A DNA stretch of 64,000 bases from Heliocidaris tuberculata (lineage: Eukaryota > Echinodermata > Echinoidea > Camarodonta > Echinometridae), in NCBI GenBank assembly GCA_025618425.1, contig CM046845.1, forward strand, positions 32,113,899 to 32,177,898, read 5' to 3'. Position numbers and translations under genes: made by a program. Positions 1 through 11,300 of the stretch are shown one piece after another. The stretch's first letter is position 1, and the number at the start of each line of letters is the position of its first letter. The notes under the pieces were generated by a model, which saw only the letters and a list, made by a program, of their open reading frames with translations, searched no databases and had not been told where the DNA came from.

Positions 1-990
1 GCCAGATTCGTAAATTTTTCCATATTTGTAGAGAATTATATACTGCAAAAGGAGAAAGTTTTAAAAATGGGGGTCCATGCACTCGTTTTAGTGCTAGCAG
101 CGCCCTCAGGTGGCGGATAAAGTCCAAAACTCGCAAAACTCGCAAAAACTGCGCATGGCTAGCTGGGAACCTGTCTGGGAATGGGATAGGTGCAAAAAAC
201 TCTACTGTACATTCAAAATCCATGCCAGATTCGTAAATTTTTCCATATTTGTAGAGAATTATATACTGCAAAAGGAGAAAGTTTTAAAAATGGGGGTCCA
301 TGTACTCGTTTTTGTGCTAGCAGGGCCCTCAGGTGGCGGAAAAAGTCCAAAACTCGCAAAACTCGCAAAAACTGCGCATGGCTAGCTGGGAACCTGTCTG
401 GGAATGGGATAGGTGCAAAAAAACTCTACTGTACATTCAAAATCCATGCCAGATTCGTAAATTTTTCCATATTTGTAGAGAATTATATACTGCAAAAGGA
501 GAAAGTTTTAAAAATGGGGGTCCATGTACTCGTTTTTGTGCTAGCAGGGCCCTCAGGTGGCGGAAAAAGTCCAAAACTCGCAAAACTCGCAAAAACTGCG
601 CATGGCTAGCTGGGAACCTGTTTGGGAATGGGATAGGTGCAAAAAAACTCTACTGTACATTCAAAATCCATGCCAGATTCGTAAATTTTTCCAGATTTGT
701 AGAGAATTATATACTGCAAAAGGAGAAAGTTTTAAAAATGGGGGTCCATGCACTCGTTTTAGTGCTAGCAGCGCCCTCAGGTGGCGGGAAAAGTCCAAAA
801 CTCGCAAAAACTGCGCACGGCTGGCTGGGAACCTGTCTAGGAATGGGATGGGTGCAAAATAACTCTCCTGTACATTCAAAATCCATGTCATTTTCACCAA
901 AGTTTCCAGATTTGTAGAGAAAATTATACCGAAGGAGGAGAGAGTTTGAAAAAAGGGGGTCCATGTACTGGTTTTTGTGCTAGCAGCGCC
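1..990. repeat. Tandem array, about 224-bp unit
   Basis: Near-identical units begin at 1, 224, 448 and 672. A fifth, more diverged unit starts near 896 and fades out near 990. Each unit opens with gccagattcgtaaatttttcc and contains the words ctgcaaaaggagaaagtttt and gctagctgggaacctgtctg. The array enters from the left edge, so its full copy number is unknown. Reading frames of up to 194 codons run through it only because the unit is repeated; they resemble no known protein. Confidence 0.95.
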
Positions 991-2302
991 CCCCCCCGCA
1001 TTTTTATAATAAATAATTTTGCAAGGTTCCCGAAAATCCTGATATTTTGGTAGCCAGTCGCCTGAATATCCTCATATTCGGGCAGCGAGGTGCCGGTAAA
1101 CCAAAAAGTATTTAAAATTTTGTACACAAAATATAGAAACAAAATAACCCTATTTCAGGTGTAAGGAGGGATATTGAAAAACAATGGATGATTACAGTGC
1201 TTCAGTTATTCCATTTTTTTTAAATGAAAAATTCTAAACCTCGCACTTTGAAAATATATCGGAATATGGAAGAAAAGGCGGTGCGGGGATGTGCTTGCAT
1301 GGTCGGGGGGGGGGGGGTAGGGCTGTAAGCAGGTAGCAAGCGTGCGAAGTGGACCCATATTCTTGTGTTTGCCCCCTCCCCCCTCCCCAGGAAAAAAAAA
1401 GTAAGGCACCCTTACTTTTGCGCACCTGTTCACGACTACTAGTATTTCAAACATAATAATCACGGTAACGACATAAGCTATAGTTGTCTATATTTTACAC
1501 ACACTTTCGAACCAGTGTATAAAAAAGAAGGAAATTGTAAGTCGTTTTGAGTGACATTTTATTCATTATTCTATTTGCTCATGTCTTTGACTGTAGGGAT
1601 AATGATCATTAGACAATCATATGGCATAGACAAATGATTCTTGGGCATATATTTGACTTTCTTTCGTCAGCTCTCTTTTTGTGCTAAGGAATTGTACTAA
1701 AATGGGAGGTAGATGACCATGACTATGAATTCCGAATTACATCTACCTTTCATTTTTCCTATACGACTAACTTTGCCTATAGAAAGTTCATGAGGGGGCA
1801 TCGAATGTTATCTTTCAGCTCAAGCTAGTTAATATTTGGTATATATATTTTTCACAGGTACAGAATTTTTGATTTCATCTATTTTCACCGGTTTCTTGTT
1901 ACTGCGCACACTTGCGAACCCATTATTAAGCATTGTGTTTAATGTGCGTATCCATTGTCTTAACTGCGCGCAATACTCTCCTGGTGTTGTGAAGACGTAA
2001 CACAACCAGCCAGGATGCGCAGCTGAGGTGCGCACAAACATAACTGATGAACGTCCTTAAATAAATTCAAACTTTTAACAGAAGTTATGTCTGATGGAAG
2101 AGAATTCCATACAGAAGGAGCTTTATGTCTGAAAGAGTGTAATTCCTTTCATGGTTGATGCCTTTAGCATTGAATTTATTTAATTGTGTGCACTTCTCTT
2201 CATATTGAGGTGTAAGAAAGCAAAATTATAATCATTACATAACCCATTCTATAACTTAGTCTTTAAACATCTTTTCTTTACAAAATTCTTTGTCTTGTAC
2301 AG
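991..2302. other. Intron sequence with no recognised gene
   Basis: This stretch lies upstream of the first recognisable transporter exon. It holds a C-run near 990, a G-run near 1305-1316 and a CT/A-rich patch near 1376-1400. I searched for the missing upstream transporter exon, which should encode the residues before the L-T-x-x-Y segment, and saw none. Confidence 0.5.
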
Positions 2303-2345
2303 ATTGACCGGTATCTACTGCCTCATCTATATTCCTGCAGTGCCT
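2303..2345 (+). CDS. SLC47A: MATE exon, first one visible
   Basis: This 43-bp exon encodes [15 protein letters not shown] after a pyrimidine-rich acceptor ending tcttgtacag and before a gtaagt donor. It matches the family segment TYVTIFIPALP. Two bases of its first codon come from an unseen exon. The following intron is 12 kb. Confidence 0.8.
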
Positions 2346-5300
2346 GTAAGTCTAAACATTTCCACATATTGATTATTATTCCTTAAAGGAGAATGAAACC
2401 CTGGGGAAAAATCAATTTTAATGAAAAGAGAGGATAAAGAGAAGCAATTTCAAAAAAGTTCGATCAAACTCGGTTACGAAATGAGAAAGTTATGAAAGCT
2501 TGAAAAGTCTCAATTTACTTTCTATGGCAATCCTCAAATTGGCAATGTTGCTTCAATGTGACAGGTTTAGTAGTAGAACTCTCCATATGTTTTGTACACA
2601 AAATTTCATATTTTCCCCATTATCTCTCAGGTGCAGCTTGTCTCCTTCTTAGCTCAATGGGAAAATGCATTCGACACAATGTTGAGTTCACAAAAAGACA
2701 AGCAGCATCTATAGAGATAATGGAGAAAATATGAAATTTTGTGTACAAAACATATTGAGAGTTGTACTACTAAACCTGCCATTTTGAAGCAACATTGCTA
2801 ATTTGAGGATCGCCGTAGAAAGTAAATTGAGACTTTTCAAGCTTTCATAACTTTTTCATTTTGTAACTTTTTTTGAACTTTTTAAAAATTGCTTCTCTTT
2901 ATCCTCTCTTTTTATTAAAATGGATATTTCCCCAGGGTTTCATTCTCTTTTAATGATCTAGAGTGATCTTATTAACCTATTGCCTACTGAATTCTCTCAT
3001 TCCCATATGTTTAATACAGGGGCTTCCCAGTTCCAGGAGCAAATGGGTTAAAAATGATTTGTACATATTGAAACATAACTAGCAGCAGTACCCGTGGAAA
3101 AATTCCACGGGTGCTAGCCAGGGAAGTATGGATTGATTTTTGCGAACACATCTTCTTTGGAACAATGTTGAAATTATTACTGTTTTAAATTGTGGCTTAT
3201 TAAAATTATATTGAATGGGATAAACATATTACAATGTTTTTGTTACCAAATAATCATATTCAAACTATATGTTTTCAAATGATAGGTTAATATGTGTACA
3301 TGAATATCATGTATTTTTTTAATTAATAAGACAAATGCTTAATAATTATGGTTCTATGGGTAATGGTTTCTAAAAGAAATATTTTGTAATTTTTGTTTTT
3401 CATCTAAGTTAATTTTTAGTTTCTCTTGTATTTATCTTAGATTCTTTTAGTATTGTTTTATTAGTTCAAGTGAATAATACATGAAATATTAAGAGAAAAA
3501 TAAGTTTAAGATTACAACATGTCATTCTTACTATAGAATATGTCACATGCTTTTTTTGAAAGGTAAAAGTCTGTTTGTTTGTTTTTTATTTGGTTTTGGG
3601 CTAAAATAATTTATCATTTTTATGTCTTATAGTGGTGATTATGTATAATACACTTTTGCTTATGAGAGAGACTGCATATCTACTGTTTTTATGTAGGAAA
3701 TAACAATATAATTATTTCAAAACTTGTTTCCACGTGAAAAATCACTGGCCATATAATACTGTGAAATTAATCTTATTTTATTTGAGCTAATGCCTTTTAA
3801 CTTCCATGAAGATTGTTTTATGTTTGTGTGTTTATTGAAGCAAATTTTTTACCTGTCCTTTCCCACCCCGTTCTCACAATATCACCTAAGGAGAAACGTG
3901 AGCGAAGGTGCCTGATGCCTAAACATATGAAATTCTACCGTGCCATCCATTACATTTTTTTGTAATGAAACATGATTTGCAAAAGTCATAATCCAATTTA
4001 CTCACGTACCCCTGCAATATTTGAAACCCCAGATAAAATTGTGAATCCACCACTTAATAATAATCTGTGGACAATTATGGATGGTGAGTGCAGGCTCTAT
4101 CCCCTTATCATGCCCCCTCCCCTCCCTTCACTCCAGCCAGTGGCGTATAGAAAGGTTCCACTTTCTTTGGGGGTTATTTCATTTTTTCTACAATGAACAT
4201 AAACTGTTAATGAATGCCCACCCCCCCCCCCTCCGCTTTTTACGCCCATGAATCCAGTGATTACATTTTTTGTACAATAAAATAAAATTGATGCACTCAC
4301 ATATGCCCCATCAGTGGCGGATCCAGGGGGGGGGGGGCCTGGCCCCCTCCCCTGGGGGAAAAAAAGACAGCCCAAAATGCTGATTTTTTGTTGTTGTTGC
4401 TTGTGAGAATAATGAGGGAAAACTGGAACCCATAAAATCTGGTAACCCCCCCCCCCCCAATGAGCGACTTTTGGAGGGCTGGAGAAACAAAAAAAATTCT
4501 TGGAGGGCTGGCGAATTTTTTTTTTTCACTTACAACCCCCCCCCCCCCCCACCCCCCACCCCGCTGAGGGACTTTTGGAGGGCTGGCGAAAAAAAATTCA
4601 TGGAGGGCTGGCCAAATTTTTTTTTTCACTTACCCCCATCCCCCCCCCCCCCCCCCAGCTATCTATGAACATGACTCCAGTGATTTCATTCAAATTTTTC
4701 TATAATGAAGTTAATCATATCCCCCATCAACCACTGCACACCCCCCCCCCCACCCCCACCCCGCTATCTATGCCCATGACTCCAGCATACTCTATTAATT
4801 CTTCAAAGGATTAACCGTTAACGCCCCTAGCACATGTTTGCCCCTGAAACTGAAAGAGTGAATATTGTGGCCAACTTTCATCAGCTTTCATCAGCACTAT
4901 TATTAACGAATTAAGCTTGATCTATAGTCTTGAGCCTCTTTCACACCGGGCCTGCGTAGAGTTGCGTTGTGCGGCGTACCGAGTACGTCAAAATTACGTG
5001 CAGGACCGGCGTAGTCCCTGCGTATGTTTTGCATAGGCTGCCGTACGGTGGCGTATGGTTGCGTACCCTGTGCATAGGCACCGCGTACCTATGGCATATG
5101 CAATTGGTGTACCTCCGCATAGGATTACGTATAACATGCGTATGGTTGCGTTCAAATACGTATAGGTCTGGCGTAAAGGGTACGTAGGTTTGCTTATGCT
5201 GAACCCACACCAAGCAAAAGTACACAACACTACGCCCTTCCTTACGTAACTCTACGGTAGTGTTGCGTATATAGACTTGCGTAAAACTGCGTACTTTCTG

Positions 5301-8300
5301 CGTGACGCGTCCAGTGCTCTTTAAACATGTTTAATTTTTTGCGTCCATCTCGCGTACCCCTTTGGTCCCTCGGCGTATTTCCACGTAGGCTAACGGAGGC
5401 ACTGCTTGGGGCAGAGTATAATAAGCTCGGCATCGTCCGTACGCCACACTACGCAACTCTACGCAGGGCTGGTGTGAAAGCCCCTTTATTACGCGCAGGA
5501 TCGGCGTAGGCTGGGGTATTGTTGCGTACCCTGTGCATAGGTACCGCGTACCTACAACATATGCAATTGGCGTACCTACGCGTAGGATTGCGTATAACAG
5601 GCGTAGGGTTGCGTACATTTACGTAGGTCTGGCGTAAAGGGTACGTAAGTTTGCTTATGCTGAACCCACAATAAGCAAAAGTACGCAACACTACGCCAGC
5701 CTCAAAGGATTTTTCGTCAGACTGGTGTATGATAGCGTACTATAGCGTAGGCATGGCGTACAGTAGCGTAGTGTTTTATACTTGCGTAAAAACTGTGTAC
5801 TTTCTGCATGCAGTGGTCTACGACGAAAGTACGCGAAAAAATTAGACATGTTAATTTTTGGGGTCCATCTCGCGTACCCCTTTTTGTCCCTCTGCGTATT
5901 GCCACGTAGGCCAGCATAAGCTCAGTGTAGGCGATACGCCGCACTATGCAACTCTACGCAAGCCCGGTGTGAAAGCCCCTTTAGGTCTATATAGTCATGA
6001 TAGTCTACAGATCTACATAGACAGAAAAATCCGTCTGGTTTCAAAACACACATACTTTTTAAATAGACTCTGCTCTCTCTGAGCAGATTCCGGAATTATT
6101 TTTTTAGAGTAATAAAATGGATGTAGAATCTACTCTAATATATACGGTATGAACTATGATGAATTAAATATCATCAAATTTTAAAAAATGACGATATTCG
6201 ACCTAAACTGTTTCCAGTCTTGAAATAAGCAACCCGGTGAGGAATTTACTGCCGTTTTAGAATTCAAATTGATGTAGAATCTACTCAGATATACGGTGAA
6301 TTTATCATCAAATTCTAACTGTAGCATTAAAAAACAGAAGATAGTCAACTGCTTCCAATCTTGGAATAAGCAGCTCAGTATTTACTGCCGGACTCCTCCC
6401 CTCGAGTTCAGCCATGGAGCCATCCCAGCCTCAGAGAGCGGGCGCTGCCATGACCGAACACGACAAACGACAAAGAGAAGAATTTCATGCAGATAAAATA
6501 GGACAAAGGAAGTCCATAAATACAGTTTCCAACAATTTGTTAGATCTAAAGAATGTCACTCACGTCCAAAATCAACCTTAGAATGTATTTGTAAGCTCGG
6601 GAAACCGTAGTCAACTCATGTTGAGTGCATGTGTGTACAGTACATACAAATTGCATGCATAATATGCATTGTCGATTGTCGCGTCGATCGCATATGCATT
6701 GCATTGAAATTGCATCGCAGTACGTGGGTGCTACTCCTATGGTGTACTTATCACAAAGTGTACTATGAAACAATGAAATACATACGTACACATACCACGG
6801 AGCTCTATCGAGGCTGGGACACTGTGGGACAACCCCCATGCCATCGTTATTTTCTTACGGGGGTTCCCCCCGGTAAGAGCAAGTTTAGCAAGATGGCTAA
6901 CGCGAGTCGTCTAACACGGTCGCACAATGCAAGTTGATACTCCTCGTGTACAACGTTGTTCGTCACTTGCCATGCTGTGCCTGTGATGGGCCGTAATGGG
7001 AGTCGTCACTTGCCATGCCGTGCCTGTGATGGGCCGTAAGGGAGGTTGCACGGCTGACGACACCGCCGTCGTGCGAGGTATCCACACGGAAAGCAGCCGT
7101 TCCTTCGGCCTGCCCGTCCTCCCCAATCCCCCAAATCACGTTTATGGACGTCGACGGCGACGACGGGGTCGACGTGGCACGCGGACTACGGGTTACACGA
7201 CCTGTGGAATTATGCCACCGATCCCGCGCCACGGCGAGGGCGGACACGGCGGGGGAAAAGAGTTTTTGCTTCCACAAAAAACGGCCTTTTACGGTTTTGA
7301 GTATTAATATATAGATACTTCCAGTTTGATTTGTCAAATACCAGCTTTGAGGTAACTTTGGATGATACCCAGTGAAATTTGTATATAAAGTGAAAATTGA
7401 ACTTGCTCAAACAGGTTGAATATTACATGTAGTTTAAAAACCTGATCATTCTTTCCCATGTAGCACAGCTTGTTTTTCTTATAAATCATGCCTGCCTTTT
7501 ATTCAATCAATGGACTCAAGACATATTTCATGCCCTGAAAGAGTGCTTTGTGTCTCCCAAAATTAATCCTAAATATTGGTTTAAAGGGTTTGTATTAAGC
7601 CCTTTCAAAAAGCAACCTTCCAGCAGTGTAAAGCTTGGTTCACACGTAACATGGTAAACCACCTCAAAGAGAAACCATTTGCAAAATAGAAACCATTACA
7701 GTATAAATGAATGGTAAATGGTGTGATATAAACATAAGAATGGGTGAAAACAGACCGCAAAGATACAGAAATATGAAGCGCCCTTATTTCATCAGGTTTA
7801 CCACATGTGTGGTTAAGGCTTTTGATTTTGTTTTTGTAATTACTGGCTAGCATAATTTTGTCAATGAGAAGATGTGAATGTGATGAACATTTTTGCTATA
7901 AACTTGCTTTTTCAAACACAAAAACATCCACAACTTTATTCAGGCTTCCAGAGACCAGAGTGCTTGAGTTTATATAGATTTACAAAGGATTGCATGCTTC
8001 TGTTACTTCAATTTTTTGAAATTAGCTGAATGTTTTAATATTTTGTGAGAAGTCTCCTCCCCCAATGATTCCCCTTGATTGTGGGTTTAGAATGTATCCT
8101 TCTATTTTCCTCATGAATTTTCACACTAAGTTGCCAAATACCATTATAGGTGAATGTGCCCACCTGAGGCAAGGTGAATAGTACTTAAAAAGGGACTTAT
8201 TGTACTACTAGATTTTTATCTGCTTGATTGCTTTTTTTTATTGCACAATGGAACTTTTCCAAAATTTAGAACTGTCATGCCCTACAGACTTTTCTTCTTT

Positions 8301-11300
8301 ATTCTGCTACTGGTATTTCAAAAATTTATACATCTTAAGTCTGGTATAATGCTGTGAAGCTGTTTTTTTTTTTTAAGCTTTAAGTTTGAAGGTTTACATT
8401 ATCATGATCACAAAAAGCATAAATCCATATAGAAAAGAGGATTTTGTATCCCTCGTTTTACATGTATATATCAACAGTATGAGAAAATTGTAAGACTTCA
8501 AAATGGTAACAAAACATGTAACTTTGAGAGAGCGCAACATGTATCTCAAAAAAGTTTTTTTTATGTCACATGCCTTTGTGTTGCTTTTTAGAAATGGTAA
8601 AATGGTAAGGCATTCAATGGGATCAACACACTTTGAAAATGGATTTACTGCCTATGAATCAGTGGTGATATTTTGTGTAAGATGGCACAGATTCAAAAGC
8701 AGTTTTTATAGGCACAGACTCTGTTCACAGTACAAATATGGAGCCTGCATGTATGTCTGCCATGTGGTCCATAGTTACTTTTTTATCGTTCAGCCCTGTT
8801 TTTCCATGATTTAGATCATACCATTTGCAGTAAGACTTTTTACAAATTTTACAAAGCTTCCCGGGTCTTAGAACTTAGAAGCGGCTAAGATCAGACTGAT
8901 TCTGTGTGACCTTGTGACCTATGGCAGGCTGTGGGGTTGATTCAGCATTCAAAACTAAGTCTGCACGGTCTAGAACATGCTACAACATGCACTTTTTTAA
9001 GGACCTCCCCCACTGTCGCTTCTGAAACAATCCCTTTTTTAATGCTGCAGGCCTGTGTCCTGTCCGAACATTTACACCCTCCTGGACAGTATGATCTTCC
9101 TGAAGCATGATCGCGCTGTCTCTAATTCTTCAGGTGTGAATGGGTTCACATAAAAAAACAAAACCATTTGAACCAAAATAGACAACCCTGAGTGGTTACT
9201 AGTATGATAAGAGTTGTCTACCATATGTGACGTGAATTGTCATGGGATTCCCTGAAAAAGGATGAGAACATGATTTATGTGGCAGGTACATTCTACTGCT
9301 TTCATTGATGGAGGTGTCATCATCATTTATCCACATGCACACTTCTGACACCAAGATAGATTAAGCAGAGGCATGACCACGCAACAAACAATTAGAGTTT
9401 AAAGGGCCTATGCCAAGCAAATGCATGTTGACTTTTGTTGATTTATGATACCCTGATCATCATTTGTGTGGCCAAAAAATATCTAAATAAATTTCATATA
9501 TTTCATGATATTTTTTCAGTATTTTTTCTTCTGATTATTGGAATCCTCTCACAAGAAAAGCGGCAAAACCAACATTCCCCTTGTGACATCACTTGTCAAT
9601 CACCATCCAGAAAATATTAACATTTCAGTAGACATTGCCATGTCGGATAGTCACTGTCAAGTGTTTTCTCACAATAGCATTCTACAAATACACCTTCACT
9701 TACCTTTCTTTTACAGGTGTATTGCATCATGCCATTTTAAGAAAATACTTGACAGTGACTATATCCGACACAGCAGTATCTATCGAAATGTTAATATTTT
9801 CTGGATGGTGATTGACAAGTGATGGCACAAGGGGAATGTTGGTTTTGCAGCTTTTAATGTGGGCAGATCCCAGTAATCTGAAGAAAAAATACTGAAAAAT
9901 TATTATAAAATATATGACATGTCGTCGCCTTCATCACGAACCGTCCTCTTTAGCCAAATTTGTGATTTTTTTCATTTTTGAGTTTTTTGCATTTTTCATA
10001 TGTACTCATGGTTATCTTGCATCTGTGCAAGTTTCAGAATCTGAAAATGCGTGGTTACGTAATAATGACAACACTGCAAAGCGTCCTCTCATCAGTAAAT
10101 GAGATTTATCTGCACCACGAAGCGTCCTCTCTTGAATGCGCGCATAGTCTATACACGCGCGCTCCGTACATTAGCACGTGGTGAAGGATCTGTTGGAATT
10201 TCTGTTATGTTCTAAGATGTGATACCGGTAAGCTTGTTTATTCAAAATAGATTGAGTGTAATGAGAAAGCAAAACCCGTTTTCATCTGTTCATTCATTTC
10301 AACAATAAATAATTCAAATTTATTCACTGCCTTCCTAGAATAATGTCTCCTACAAACATTAAGGTAACAGTGTTCCTATCGCTTAACTTCTTATATGATT
10401 GTGGACTGGAGGTTGGAAATAACACTTAGATCTCTGTGTTTCCTTTGTATCATTAATATTTTGAATTGGAAAAGAAATTATGAATTTAAATACTTTACAA
10501 AAATGAAATGAAATTTGATTTGCTCAATGCAACGATATAAGTCTAGTGATTATTCTGCCGAGCTTATGTGCCTTTGTTGCCATGTCAGAAATATTGTTTT
10601 TCACTTTAAAAAAATATAAAATAATCATTAAAAAAATATCGAAAGGAATTTCATATATTGCTGAAACAAAACAAACAAAAAATATGATAATATGGAGAAA
10701 AGTGGATTTGTTTGATCATAATATGCGGGCCCTAATAACAAGCATGAATTGAGAATGACTGAAAACTGTGATGTTGTTAAGCAAAGCAAATTCCCATTAA
10801 CAAAGGTATGAGTGAAGGAAGACGTCTCAAGAAAAGGTTCTCACACGGAGAAATTAAATAATTAGAAAAGGCCTTTGTCATAATGAGAAAAATGGGTGAG
10901 GAATCAAGGTCGGAATTTTTAGTTAAAAGAAATAGTCAAACATCTAAGAAATTTTCATATTAATATAACATTGAGGGGGGATACTTTTTCCGTAGTTTTG
11001 AATATTTGAAAACACATATATTTGCGATTCTTTAGCAAGATGGAGAAGAGCCAAATGCCTGTTAAGAATGATTGAGTAATTCTAGAGCAAACTATTTCCA
11101 TCAGACATGCCCTTTCTGAAATATCCCCCTAAAAACAAATCTTTAAACGTGCATATGGGCACAGAATAGAATTCTCGAGCACTATAGGTAAACAAGGAGT
11201 AGGGAGTAGTAAGCAAACATAAAAATTAAAAATAATGAAATAATAATAGTAAATGTTAATATTAATAATAGTAGTAGTAATATGGGTACAGAATAGAATT

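Noticed and set aside
1..917. Frames of 90-194 codons in the left tandem array, and its CRISPR-like look
   Set aside because: Units of 224 bp repeat whole, with no constant-repeat plus variable-spacer pattern, and the DNA is eukaryotic. The frames are by-products of periodicity.
5000..5690. Frames of 60-95 codons in the GCGTA element
   Set aside because: Repeat-driven (frequent Tyr-Ala-Tyr and Arg), changing frame between units; no protein family.
6889..6937. Start of a gene at the ATG in caagatggct
   Set aside because: The frame closes after 14 codons with no convincing splice donor before the stop.
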